From NCBI GenBank assembly GCA_023374025.1, contig SIJG01000010.1, forward strand, positions 770,517 through 834,516: a stretch of 64,000 bases of DNA, in the 5' to 3' direction. The stretch is from Heterodera schachtii (Eukaryota > Nematoda > Chromadorea > Rhabditida > Heteroderidae). Shown here piece by piece: positions 33,201 to 45,100 of the stretch. The position numbers were made by a program, and so were the translations under genes. The notes below the pieces were generated by a model. The model did no database searches. It saw only the letters and a list, made by a program, of their open reading frames with translations, and had not been told where the DNA came from. Each line of letters opens with the position of its first letter. The first letter of the stretch is position 1.

Positions 33201-36200
33201 GATATTTAATGGATTTTTTTACTCTTGTGGACATTTCGTGGCCTGGACATTTTGTGGGGGCGCCGGTGAGTTATTTTTAAGGCTCAGAACTCGAGTTGGT
33301 CGGGACCGGGACTGGTACTGAAAAAAACGGGTACAACTGAGTACCCAGTCTCGGTTTTGACAAATTTTGACCGGGACCGGGAAATTCCCGGGTTTTTTCC
33401 CGGTTTTCCCTGCCAAAAAGTCCCGGTTTTTCAACCCAAAAATTGCCGGTCCCGGTTTTTGTCAAAATTCCCGGTCCCGACCAACCCTACTCAGAACAAT
33501 AGTGGCAATTAAAGTTCAGCAGAATAGGGGCACCGGGGTTTAAAAATAATGGCAAAATTAGTTGAGAAAAATTCATATATTTTGATTTGATCATCGGTAA
33601 AAGATGTTTTTGTAAAATTCTGATCATAAAAATCGTCATTGATTTATGGCGAGGCACTGAAGTGCCGTTGTCAACCATATTTAAAATCTTGATATTGTTC
33701 GAAAGCCCTAAGTGTCCTCTATTAGCCTGCCGAATTCCGAAAAATTTCGTTAAGGTTCAAAAAAATTTAGGACCAGAATTCAAAAAACGAAATTTTCCAA
33801 CTTTTTTGGCTCGAACTTTTTTTTAAGCTTAACGAAATTTTTGGAAATTTTCATCTAATAGAGCACATGAAGAGCTCTCGAATGATACCAAGATTGTTAA
33901 ATATGGTTGACAAAGAAAAAAGTTATAGTCCAAAAACTGGGCGCTGGCGCCGAAACGGTCGGCGCCCAAACACGTGGGTCCCAAAATGATCGACCCTCTT
34001 CTGACGAGCTCTTAATCAATTATTTTAATTGTTGTTAAAGGCAGTGAGAAGGCCGTTTGATGTAATTGAGCCTTTGTATAAACACATTACGGATCCACTC
34101 AAAGAACGTTATCAATATAAAGATGAATTCATTGCTATGTGTAGCAATGCTTCAACATCACCGTTTGATGTTTTGCTTGTGAGTGTATTCTCCAATTGTC
34201 GTGATACAATTTGGCAATAAATAATAGAGTGCCACGGGACCGGGAATTTTGGGCAAACCCGGGACCGGGACCTTTTCGGTTTGAAAACCCGGGAATTTTT
34301 GGCTGGGAAACCGGGAAAAAACCGGGACTTTGGTACTCAGTTGTCCGCTTTCAGGTCCCGGTCCCGTGGCACTCTAATAAATAATCAAGCAAAAATAATT
34401 AGCATGGAATTATTCAGTATTTAGAAAAAATTTAAATGAAACAATTATACTGGGAGCAGAGAGGAGGATGTTTGGGCACCCAAATTAAGGATTTTAAAAA
34501 ATAATAATTAAATATTTTTAATTGTCTACAAATTGCCATCATTTAATTTAAAAACATAGCAAATTTTAATCAAGTTAGGAATCGAAATTTTTTGAAAAAA
34601 TATCCGCTCAATTAACCTGCTGCTTAGTTTGCTAGACTCATTACTAGGGCTACGATTTTTAGGTTTTTACATATTTTTTTTCCTGAGCTCCCCGTGGCAT
34701 GAAACGCACGAAAAAACATGTTTTTTAGGGGGGTTGTTAAGCTACTTTTCGAGTTATTAATGCCTATTTTCTAGGCTTTTATTTCTAGCGCCTAAAAAGC
34801 CGAAAAAATTTTGAAATAACCTATTTTGCCTATTTTGGCGTTTTGCCCAAAATTTGTTAACAAAAATGCAATAAAAACGAAAAATACACCCCTACCCCTA
34901 GGAATCGACCCAAAAAATTTTTCAAAAAATACACCCCTAAGAATCGACTCGAAAATTTTCAAAAATGCACCCCTAAGAAATGAAAAAATTTTCAAAATTC
35001 TTCTCCAAATTTATTTATTGACAAGAATTGTGATTTTAAACATTTATCTCAATACTGATTTGGCCTAATTTTTTTTACTATTTTTTAACACATACATTTT
35101 GTCATTTTACACCCCTAAAAATGAGGTTTTTTAGTGCCTATTTTCCATTTTTTTTTGTACCTATTTTGGGGGTTTTTTTAGAGCCTAGAGCCTACCTATT
35201 TTGGTAGTGTTTAGAGCCTAAAAATGTAATCACTACATGATACAGTGGCAATAATCAAGTAAAAATAATTAGCATGGAATTTATTACTTAGAAAAAATTT
35301 AAACGAAAACAATTATATACTTTTAAGTCAAAATAATATCATTACAGAAAATGGAGCAAAGTCTAAAGAACGATTGCCAATTGCCATCACAAGAACAGAT
35401 TGAAAATTATGCCACAATTGTTGAACTGCTTGAGAAAATTGAACAGCGTCATCCTTCGGAGAAATATAAATGGATAAAAAGCTGTATAATTATTATACAT
35501 AAATTTAGTAGAAAAAATTTTATAATTAAAATAAATTAAGTAATTAATTTATTAATTTTTAAGCAATTTTGGCCAAATCAGCGGTGGCATCTATGCAAGA
35601 AAAACTAAATACAAGTAAGTGGTAGTGATTTTTTCATTAAAAATGGTTGCAAATTTTTTACCAACGATTAATCTACAGTATACAAATTTTAAAAGATAAA
35701 AGGTCATTATTTTTAATGCTTAAATAATATGTAAATATAAAAATATTTTATTTTATTAGTCCTAAACACTGCCAGCAGTGCAAAAGAGGCCTGGCAAGCG
35801 TTGAACAAATTGGAATCGGATCTGCATTATCACCCGTATGTCTAGTTTTGTTGCCGCAATAAAATACAAATGATTATAGAAACTAAAAAAACGGCAGCTA
35901 ACGATTTTTACATTGTTTTATTTTGGGGGTTTTCTGGTTTTATTATCAAAATCGTATAAAATGTATAAATAAATAACTCCAGATGGGGTAAACCCAACTC
36001 ATCCATATATATATCCAACTCATCCATGCATAAAAAATGCCACGAAGCAGACTGCAAATGCAAAAATGACACGACCAAGACCGCATAAAAATGCTACGAC
36101 GACGACTCGCAGTGTTATGGATAAGTTGGGTATATGGATGAATTGGATATGGATGAGTTGGATATATGGATGAGTTGGGTATATGGATGAATTGGATATG

Positions 36201-39200
36201 GATGAGTTGGGTATATGGATGAGTTGGGTATATGGATCAGTTGGGTATGGATGAGTTTGGTATATTGATGAATTGGATATTGTTGAATGGGATATGGATG
36301 AGTTGGGTATGGATGAGTTGGGTATATTGATGAATTGGATATAGATGAGTTGGTATATGGATGAATTGGATATGGATCAGTTGGGCATGACTCTTTCAGA
36401 TGTTGGTTGCGAACAATGGCTGATGGCAACGAATGGAAACGAGAGCCGCTTTTTCATTTCGTTCAAATTGTGCGTTTGGATTTGATGAAAGCTGTGCGTT
36501 TTTAGCTTATACCATTTCTCAATATATAACATATATATTAATTAAGTCTCTCATCGCATTACACTGTGCCTATATTCCTAGCGCGAATAACGAACAGGAT
36601 CAATGCAGAAAACTGCAGCACATGTGGTGATTGGGTAGAGAAAATGCTGGTATAGGATCAGTATGGGTCATGAATGATTTTGTATATTGATAACAATTGG
36701 AATTGTATGAATGTGTGATTGATGGATGAAATTGGTATGGATGAGTTGGTTCATATTTGTTATAGAATTTTTTTGATGTATACATGATTGTACATATGTA
36801 TCAGTTGGTATGGATTGATGTTTGGATATTTGTATTGTGATATTGTATCGATGGTAATATGGATTTTGACTGTTTGGTAATAGGAGTGTTGGTATATGGA
36901 TGATTGGGTATGGATTTGGGTTTGGGTATATGGATGAGTTGGGTATATGATGAGTTGGGTATGGATGAGTTGGGTATGGATGAGTTGGGTATATGGATGA
37001 GTTGGGTATTGGATCAGTTGGGTATGGATGAGTTTGGTATATTGATGAATTGGATATTGTTGAATTGGATATGGATGAGTTGGATATGGATGAGTTGGGT
37101 ATATGGATGAGTTGGGTATATGGATGAGTTGGGTATATGGATCAGTTGGGTATGGATGAGTTTGGTATATTGATGAATTGGATATTGTTGAATGGGATAT
37201 GGATGAGTTGGGTATGGATGAGTTGGGTATATGGATGAGTTGGGTATGGATGGGTTGGGTATATGGATGAGTTGGGTATGGATGGGTTGGGTATATGGAT
37301 GAATTGGGTATGGATGGGTTGGGTATATGGATGAGTTGGGTATGGATGGGTTGGGTATATGGATGAATTGGATATGGATGAGTTGGATATGGATGAGTTG
37401 GGTATATGGATGAGTTGGGTATGGATGGGTTGGGTATATGGATGAGTTGGGTATATGGATAAGTTGGGTATATGGATGAATTGGATATGGATGAGTTGGG
37501 TATATGGATGAGTTGGGTATATGGATCAGTTGGGTATGGATGAGTTTGGTATATTGATGAATTGGATATTGTTGAATGGGATATGGATGAGTTGGGTATG
37601 GATGAGTTGGGTATATTGATGAATTGGATATAGATGAGTTGGTATATTGATGAATTGGATATTGTTGAATTGGATATGGATGAGTTGGGCATGACTCCTT
37701 CAGATGTTGTTGCGAACAATGGCTGATGGCAACGAATGGAAACGAGAACCGCTTTTTCATTTCGTTCAAATTGTGCGTTTGGATTTGATGAAAGCTGTGC
37801 GTTTTTAGCTTATGCCATTTTCTCAGTATATATAACATATATATTAATTAAGTCTCTCATCGCATTTCACTGTGCCTATATTTCTAGCGCGGATAATGAA
37901 TTGGATATTGATCAAAAGTTTAACGAGATCGCGTTCTCAATGCAGAAAACTGCAGCACATGTGGCTGATTGGGTAGAGAAAATGCTGGTAAAAAAATTCA
38001 ATATTTCATAAATAAATTTTATTAATTTATTATAAAAAAATATAATTTTTTGATATGTGTTTTAGTCCCAATTTTGGATGAACCAAATTTTATACTGTTT
38101 CATATTTTAGTTTTACAGTAATTTTTTTTATTGTTACAAACACTTTACATAATTACCAGGGAACGGATTTATATGTTTTTACATATTTTTTTTTGTGCAT
38201 ATGCTATCGCATGAAAAGCTCAAAAATGGCATTTTTACCTGTTTTCCTTTCAATCAAAGCGAGTTTTTAGCACATATAAAAACATATTTTGGACTTTTTG
38301 GGAATAAAAACATATTTTGGGGTTTCGGCAGTTTTTAGCACAGAAATTTTGAATTTTTTTTTACAAAAATTTATTTTTTTGCCTTTTTTCGTTCTCTATT
38401 TGTAACACTTCTCTATTTGGTAGAATAATAATTCAGGAAAACAGTTGGCCAACAATTTCACGCATTAATGCAAAATCAGCAATTGGTGATTTGGATATCA
38501 AAGAGATTAAAAAGGAGTATCAAACTGTAGCGAATAATATATCGTATGCACTCGGCCAAACTGGTGAACTCGAGTATGTAAAATTGAGTGATCATTTCAT
38601 CTATTTTAGAAGAAATAATTATCCAAATTTATCGAAAAATTATATTAGTTTTTTGAGCAGTGCATTTTCTGTTATTTATTTTTTTTTTGTTTGCTTTTAT
38701 TTTGGCTTTAAAAAATCACTGAATTATTTTAAGATGAATGCAATTATTTGTATAATGAATAGGGCTAATATTTATAGTTGCTCAAAACTGCCAAAATAAT
38801 TAGTTTTTAATTTCTAAAAAAACCCAAATAGTTGCTAAAACTGGGTAAATAGTTGCTAAAAAGTTCCGAATTTAGGGGGTGTAAAATCGAAAATTTTCCT
38901 CAAAAAGCAAAAATATTTTGCCAAATCATTAAGAATATAAATAATTTTCAAAATCAAAAATTCTCGTCAAGAAAATAAACAAATAAATTTTGGAGGTGAA
39001 TTTTTAGAGGTGCATTTTTGAAAATTTTCGGATCGATTCTTAGGGGTGTATTTTTCGTTTTTATTGTATTTATGTTAACAAATTTTGGGCAAAACGCCAA
39101 AATAGTTGAAAATAGTTTTTTTCAAAATTTTGATAGTTTTTTAGTTGCTAAAAATAAAAAACTAGAAAATAGTTGCTAATAACTCGAAAAATAGCTTAAC

Positions 39201-41263
39201 AACAGCCGAAAAAAACATCTTTTTCGCCCATTTCAGGCTACGGGGAGCTCAGGAAAAAAATAGTGAAAAAACTATAAATATTAGCCCTAATAATGAATGG
39301 TAATTTTTAAATCAAAAAAAAACGAACCTAACCTCTATACCGTGTTTCCTTTAATACAACCCTGAGGGGTTCTATTTTAGGCCCAATTTCAAAGATGGCT
39401 TTTATTTCATGGGCGAGGGATTTGTGTTTTTCAACACACAATTTTTCAAAATCGACCAAAATTTATTTTTCACCTATTTTAAAATAAACTAGAGTGCCAC
39501 GGGACCGGGACCTGGAAGTGGACAACTGAGTACAACTGAGTACCAAAGTCCCGGTTTTGACCGGGACCGGGACTAGTCCCGTTTTTTTTCCCGGTTTTCC
39601 CAGCCAAAAATTCCCGGGTTTTCAAAACGAAAAGGTCCCGGTCCCTGGTTTGCCCAAAATTCCCGGTCCCGTGGCACTCAAAAATAAATTATCCAAATTT
39701 ATCGAAAAATTATAGCTTAAGAATTTGTATTTTGGTTTACAAAAACTTACTGACTATTTTTTTTTTAAATTAATGCAATTAATTATATAATAATGTTAAT
39801 TTTTCAAATGTTTAATTTTACATTCCTGCTTTGTAACGACGACCTATTCAGATACGATTACACGGTCATCGTTTTCCCTAATTGGACTAATCCAGAAGCG
39901 ATGGCAATCATTAGCGAAGCTAATTCATACTTTGATTTAATTGACATAAAGCAAATCAATGTTATCGTAGTCCGAATTGAAGACAACAAAACAAATAATG
40001 AATTGGCATGCAAAGCAGCAGCATGGTTTACGCCACAGATAAAAGCAAAAATGAAATATACCATAAAGTAAAGGCTGAGCTCGGGACCGAGAAATTTGGG
40101 CAAAACCGGGACCGGGAAGTTTTGGCTGGAAAAACCCGGGATTTCGGTACTCAATTGTACGTGTTTTTTCAGTCCCGCTCAGCTCTACCAAAAAGCAAAT
40201 TATTCTAAATTAAAATTTTTGGATGGAATCAAAAATATTTTTGTTTCATCATCCCGAAAATTGTTATTTTAAATTTTCACATAATTCTGCCGGAACCCGT
40301 CAGTTGGGCCCCAGCATGTTTTTCCACTTAAGCTTTTTTCTTTGGCATCCAAATCCAATAATCTTGGTATCATTCGAAAGCTCTTAACATGCTCTATTAG
40401 CCTTGCTAAAAAAAACGAAAAGTTTTTCAAGCCTGGAAAAAATTTTATTGAGAAAAAAGTTGAAAATTTCGACTTTTTTTGCAATTTTCATGTATAACTT
40501 TTTGGTAATTGTCTAAGCGCAAAGCAATAGCTTAGAAAAAGCTTCTAAATACATTAAGCTTTCGAATGATACCCAACAATGTTGGATTTGGATAACAAAG
40601 AAAAAAGTTGTAGAAAGTTATAGTGGAAAACTATGCTGGGGCCCAACCGTGAGGGCCCAACTGACGTAGACCTAATTCTGGAAAACTATGCTGGGGCCCA
40701 ACCGTGAGGGCCCAACTGACGTAGACCTAATTCTGCATATCTCATTTTCTAAATTAAGCATATGGCGGGATAACAAAAAACCCCTCAATGAACTCGCGAA
40801 GGAACTGAAACAATCGCTTCAATATTATCGTAATTTGGTGTTGATACATAATTGGAAGTTTTTCAGCTTCGCTGCCACCATTACTCTTGGTGAAAAAATA
40901 TTTTTAAATTTAAATTTTTTTAATTGGATTTTTGCCACTATTAATTAGTTAATTACTCTTGGTGAAAAACTATTTAAATTTTTAAATTAATTTTGATTTT
41001 TGCCACTATTAATTAGTTAATTACTCTTGGTGAAAAACAATTTAAATTTTTTTTTTAATTTAATTTTGATTTTTTCTGCTATTAATTAATTAATTACTCT
41101 TGGTGAAAAACAATATTTTAAATTTAAATTTTTTAATGGATTTTTGACAGGTATTGATCAGGCCTCTGTCTCACGACGGGCCAGTGCCGAACAGAGCTTT
41201 GACCATAAAATTGTGCCGGCATTATTTGATGCAGAAATTTTCCATGTTCATATGCTTTTGTGA
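30285..41263 (+). CDS. copy B of unrecognised 12-exon gene family
   Basis: This has the same architecture as copy C. Exons: 1 30285-30451, 2 31960-32097, 3 34041-34178, 4 35348-35483, 5 35564-35614, 6 35760-35835, 7 36400-36493 or 37704-37796, 8 36547-36649 or 37853-37987, 9 38437-38573, 10 39852-40067, 11 40759-40889 and 12 41151-41263. Phases close through the gene (about 510 codons) only if exon 7 copy 1 is joined to exon 8 copy 2. Exon 7 copy 2 has lost one base, and exon 8 copy 1 has an internal deletion and a further lost base. The first exon with the start was not found. Motifs include DGNEWKREP, YDYTVIVFPNW, RNLVLIHNWK and FHVHMLL. The gene is convergent with the PTR gene, with stops about 860 bp apart. 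Function is unknown. Confidence 0.7.
31069..31135. repeat. truncated foldback-element fragment
   Basis: GGGTGCTGAGTCATTATATAA and the following ATAAAAACCATCAAA match the left end of the 9669-10435 element. The rest is absent. It directly follows a truncated GGGACC element (30,930-31,040) in intron 1 of copy B. Confidence 0.6.
32145..32950. mobile_element. GCATATTTT-rich element interrupted by a nested insertion
   Basis: It begins TAGGGTTCGAAGTTGTATG and is similar to 6,751 and 16,570. It is split at 32,193 by a second element and resumes at 32,592. The right end is not clear. It lies in intron 2 of copy B. Confidence 0.6.
32194..32591. mobile_element. 398-bp nested hAT-like MITE
   Basis: The inverted ends CAAGGGCGTAGGC and CTGGCTACGCCCTTG are flanked by the exact target duplication TATGCTAT (32186-32193, 32592-32599), which is derived from the host element. 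The interior holds long G and C runs and ACACCCCTAAAAAT motifs. Confidence 0.92.
33017..33265. mobile_element. ~248-bp TIR element in intron 2 of copy B
   Basis: The arms ACAAAATGTCCAGGCCACGA and TCGTGGCCTGGACATTTTGT (with close variants) form long inverted repeats. Flanks GTTGAGTT and GGTGAGTT match at seven of eight. Copy A has the unoccupied site, AATAACTCAACAG near 7,532-7,544. Confidence 0.8.
33291..33489. mobile_element. 199-bp GGGACC-rich hAT-like MITE
   Basis: The ends TCGAGTTGGTCGGGACC and GGTCCCGACCAACCCTA are inverted repeats, with the exact target duplication CTCAGAAC (33283-33290, 33490-33497). Copy A has a single GTTCTGAG at about 7,519-7,526, the empty site. Confidence 0.9.
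34225..34376. mobile_element. 152-bp GGGACC-rich hAT-like MITE
   Basis: The termini TAGAGTGCCACGGGACC and GGTCCCGTGGCACTCTA are flanked by the exact target duplication ATAAATAA (34217-34224, 34377-34384). It is a close relative of 29468-29680 and sits in intron 3 of copy B. Confidence 0.92.
34655..35232. mobile_element. probable hAT-like element in intron 3 of copy B
   Basis: The TAGGGCTACGATTTTTAGG start and CCTAAAAATGTAATCACTA end form an imperfect inverted repeat. No clean target duplication is seen. The interior contains ACACCCCTAAGAATCG motifs. Confidence 0.5.
36113..37690. repeat. 15/18-bp satellite (ATGGATGAGTTGGGTAT) in introns of copy B
   Basis: Two tracts (36113-36390 and about 36896-37690), joined by a degenerate stretch (36650-36895), consist of mixed 15- and 18-bp units. 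They flank the first copy of exons 7-8 and precede the second. A short inverted piece lies at about 35,990-36,030. Long open frames here are repeat artefacts. Confidence 0.9.
38760..39289. mobile_element. 530-bp hAT-like element in intron 9 of copy B
   Basis: The inverted ends TAGGGCTAATATTTATAGTT and AACTATAAATATTAGCCCTA carry the exact target duplication ATAATGAA (38752-38759, 39290-39297). The interior has the CGATTCTTAGGGGTGTATTT motif. Confidence 0.92.
39490..39679. mobile_element. ~190-bp GGGACC-rich MITE
   Basis: TAGAGTGCCACGGGACC at the left and GGTCCCGTGGCACTC at the right belong to the same family as 29468-29680. Flanks (AAATAAAC and AAAATAAA) are only roughly alike, so the target duplication is decayed. 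Confidence 0.75.
40073..40190. mobile_element. ~118-bp GGGACC-rich MITE abutting exon 10 of copy B
   Basis: AGGCTGAGCTCGGGACC at the left and AGTCCCGCTCAGCTCTA at the right are imperfect inverted repeats. It begins only about 5 bp after the exon 10 donor (GTAAAGG at 40068). Confidence 0.55.
40624..40733 (+). repeat. 55-bp tandem duplication before exon 11 of copy B
   Basis: Two nearly identical copies contain GGAAAACTATGCTGGGGCCC and AACTGACGTAGACCTAATTC. The second copy ends about 25 bp before the exon 11 acceptor. Confidence 0.8.
40881..41110 (+). repeat. tandem copies of the exon 11 donor boundary (copy B)
   Basis: TTACTCTTG plus donor GTGAAAAA is repeated four times (donors at about 40890, 40962, 41030 and 41103), once as the real exon end and three times in the intron, with a unit of 68-73 bp. 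Confidence 0.85.
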
Positions 41264-42119
41264 ATGTAAAGCGCCGACAAATTCAACAAGTCGAGAGCAT
41301 TATGATTAGGGATGGCATTTTTCCGTTTTTACAAATGAGTTATTTGGCTTTGGAAGTTTCTTTGTTTGATCAATTTATAAAAATAATTGTATTAGAAAAA
41401 ATGACCAATTTTTATCATCGGAACACCTCGAAATGTAAATTTAATTTGCAATTTTTCTGGCGAAAACAATAAAGAATGTGAGAGATATTTCTTGAATTTT
41501 ATCGGCATTATTTTTGGTTTTTTTTTTACATAATTAGCACATAAAAATCCCATCCCTAATTATGATATTTTCTCTCTTTCCAATTTTTTTTTTTTTTTTT
41601 TTTTGAAATTTTCTGTGAAGATTTTTAATTTATTATTCGATCAAATAAATTAAAAAAAGTTCTTTGACCTATTTATTATTTTTAAATCTTCCATTTTAAT
41701 CAAATATTTATCAACTAATTTCCCAATACATACTTTTTTTCAATTTTTTCCTACCTATTATAGTGCCTTTTTAGTCGGTCTCTATTAATTAGTAATTACC
41801 AAAAAAGTTAATTGTGTGTCTTTTTCCGCTCAATGTCGCTTTTAAGCAATTCTTTCTTCATAACTGTCTATTCTTGTGGATTTTTACTCATTTTCTACAG
41901 TAGGCATCGCCTTACAGTACTCTCATCTGTCAATAAAAATGAACATTTACTGTAATTTGTTTGTTTTCGTGTTTTTTTCTTCAAAATACAAAAATTTTTT
42001 GGAAGTCATTTTTTTCAATGCGATATACAAATTATGGTTAGAAGATGCAATAAAAAAAACAATTAATGAGCATGATTAGTGGATTAATTAATTCAATTAA
42101 TTAGTGATAATCCGTTAAT
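41264..42119. other. convergent 3' intergenic region between copy B and PTR
   Basis: It holds the MITE 41307-41559 and otherwise sequence colinear with the flank of copy C (27,840-28,440), including CAGTACTCTCATCTGT and GCGATATACAAATTATGG stretches. No further gene is seen. Confidence 0.7.
41307..41559. mobile_element. 253-bp hAT-like MITE downstream of copy B
   Basis: TAGGGAT...ATCCCTA ends with the exact target duplication ATTATGAT (41299-41306, 41560-41567). It is orthologous in position to 27526-27830. Confidence 0.9.
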
Positions 42120-45100
42120 TCATCGCCGTTGGCACACAAATTGCCAGAACAATTTGCAAAATGCGTCCAAAAATGTGAAAAGTGCGGGCAACAAAAACAG
42201 GGAATGGACAGCGCACAAAACAATGCACACGCAGAGAACCCGGACAAAAACCTGGAAAATTTTTTGGAAATTTTTGAAATTTTCCCGCAAAAAAAAAACG
42301 GGCCTGAGCAGTGTAAATTTTGACAAACGCGAGGCTCAACACGCAAATGCAAGTGCCTGGAAAGGGGAAAAAAGTTTGAAAATTTTAATTTAATTAACAA
42401 ATAAATGGAGTGTATACCCACCCTCAGGCCTAGACAGCAAAATTTTGGAAAAAAATATACCAAAAAAATGAAATTTTGACAGGCGTCAGGGGAAAAAAAT
42501 TTGAGATTTGTTGGGAAATTAATAAAATTTTCAAAATTTAATTTTCAAAATAATTTGCCCCTAAAGTTGGCAAATTTTTCGGAGGGTTAAGTTTTTTATT
42601 GGCGCAAAAATGCCGGACATTTCGTCGTCGCAATGTGCAACATTGTGCCACACATAGCCAAGGGCACATTTTCCCATCATCCATCCATAAATCAACTTAC
42701 AAATGGATGCTTGCAAGGCCGGGAAGCCGACAGAGGTGAAGGCGTGCCGAATTTTGTGTTCAACACTTTGGTCGGCAATGCCATGCACGTTTTTGCCACC
42801 CAAAGTGCCGGCCCATTTGGCGGCATGGAAATGATACGAAACATGTGCCTGAAAAGTAGAGCCGGTAATTATTGATCGGCTGGCAAAAATTGATCGGTTA
42901 TTGTGATCAGCTGGGGAGGCAAATAGGTTACTGATTTGTTGGAAATCGGTCATTATCGATTAACTGGGAAGGGATCGGTTATTGATTGTTTTTGGAAATG
43001 GACGCATTTATTGATCACTTGAAGAGCCGATCGATTGATCGTTGAAATGGCTAATCAACACCCCGCCATAAAAACACTCACCGGCATGTCCACGCTGAAG
43101 CCAATGGAAATGGTCACGGCCGCCATCACCACCGGGTCCATGGTCATGTCCATCAGTGCCATGATGCCCAATGTTTCTTAGAAGAAATGGCACAAAATTT
43201 AATGGCACAAAATTTCAGAGAAAAAAAAACATTTGGCGTTTTGCCAACAGTGTAAATTCAAATTTCAATTTTTACCAATGAAAATGGACGCAATGACACA
43301 AGTGGTGACGAACACCACGAACATGTTGCACATGAACAGGCCACAGATTGCGGCCATGCAGAGCAAAGTGACCACAACGGATTGCCAAATGTTGGTGGGC
43401 TGAATGAAAACATTGAAATTAGCATTTAAAAATATATTTTTAGATTGAAAAAACAAAGTTTAAAAAAAAGCTCTAATCGATTAATTTTAAAATTTTCGGA
43501 CGATTAATTAACAAATCACTATTAATCCGCAGAGAAAACTTTGGGGCCTCAGTTGACAGAACTCATTTGTCAGTTGAGTTAAGCTTTACCATATGTCCAT
43601 ACAGTACCATGTTGTTTTCACCATTCTCCCCTACCCTACCGTATTCTCCTCCCAAGCTTTGCCTAAAGTACAATAAGTACCATGTTCTCCTCCCCCATTC
43701 TCCCCGACCGTATAATGTTCTCCTGCCCACTCCATTTTCCATACCGTACCCCTGTCGTTTTCCCCATTCTCCCCTACCGTACAATGTTCTCCTGCCCACT
43801 CCATTTTCCATACCGTACCCCTGTCGTTTTCCCCATTCTCCCTAACGTACCATGTTCTCCAACAGGTCCAGGTACAGTCCGTCGTCATGCAACACCGACA
43901 CGTTGAACTCGGGCACATATTTGTCCACCACCTGGCGCCACTCGCGCAACATCAGCGCCCGGTTATACCAGTCCTGCAACTCGTCCCCGTGGTACGCGAC
44001 GGTTGTCATCATCGTGTCCAACTGAGTCCCATCGCTCCGATTCGTCGCCATGGCCAAATCAGTCCCATTCCCTGCTGACTGTTGTTGCTGGTGCGTATTG
44101 TGGTGGTACTTGATCAGACCGCGCCAATGCCGAAACTCGGGCCAATTGAGAACTGAAATGAGAATTTTGGCACGAGGACTCAAAAGCCGGGCCCCAGTTG
44201 ACCAATTTATACTCAGTTTTTGGCACTTTATTGGAAAAAGAATATGTCAACCTTTCTTTGTAAATTTTCAATTATAAATCGGATTTTGCCGCTTTTTTCC
44301 TAAACCGTTTTGGCATTTCCAATTATGGCACTATGATTGTCAGTTAAATTCTTAAGCAGTTTATCAGTTATCTTCCTAGTTTTAAGAATTTTTCTGCAAA
44401 ATCGGAATTTGGCACTTTAGCTTTGTTTTTTGGCATTTTCCAATTTCGGCACTTTCATCGAACCATTTTTTGGCATTCTGTTTATCAACATGGATTTTTT
44501 AAACACTCTCACATGTTTCAAGTTCGGACAAGTCAAATTCATTTGTTGCGGTGCCATTTTTGGCATTTTCCTCCTCCGCCGCGGCGTCCAAAATGCCGGC
44601 CGAATCGCCGTGTAAAAATTCTTCATATGTCCGTACAAAATACAGGCTGCTTTCTGCCGGATAGGCATATTCCTGGAAAAAATAAATTCATTAACTTTAT
44701 AAATTTAAAAAATTTAAATTTTTGAAAAATAAAAATTATTTAAATATAAAAATAAAATTGGAATTTTACAATTATATAAATAAATTGCGTAAATATTTTG
44801 AATAAAATTCAGAAAAAAATTTGTAATTTCAAAATTAAATGTTTAATAAATACGAAATAATAAATTATATTAACAATATTTTAAAATGAGAAGACTTATT
44901 AATTATTCTTATTCTTTATTCGTAAAAAAAAAAATTTAAATTAATATAAAAAAATTAATATCATTTAACTTTATAAATTTAAAAATTTAAATTTTTTGAA
45001 AATAAAAAGTTATTTAAATATAAAAATAAAATTGGAATTTTACAATTTATATAAATAAATTGCATAAATATTTTTAATAAAATTCAGAAAAAAATTTGTA

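Noticed and set aside
36115..37838. Long open frames of THPYP-type repeats on the minus strand
   Set aside because: They are translations of the 15/18-bp satellite, whose unit lengths are multiples of three. They lie in introns of copy B.
42561..42700. Continuation of the PTR exon 21 frame past its donor
   Set aside because: A GTAAGT donor at 42700 and a phase-matched next exon at 42304-42356 with the expected family sequence show that this part is intron.
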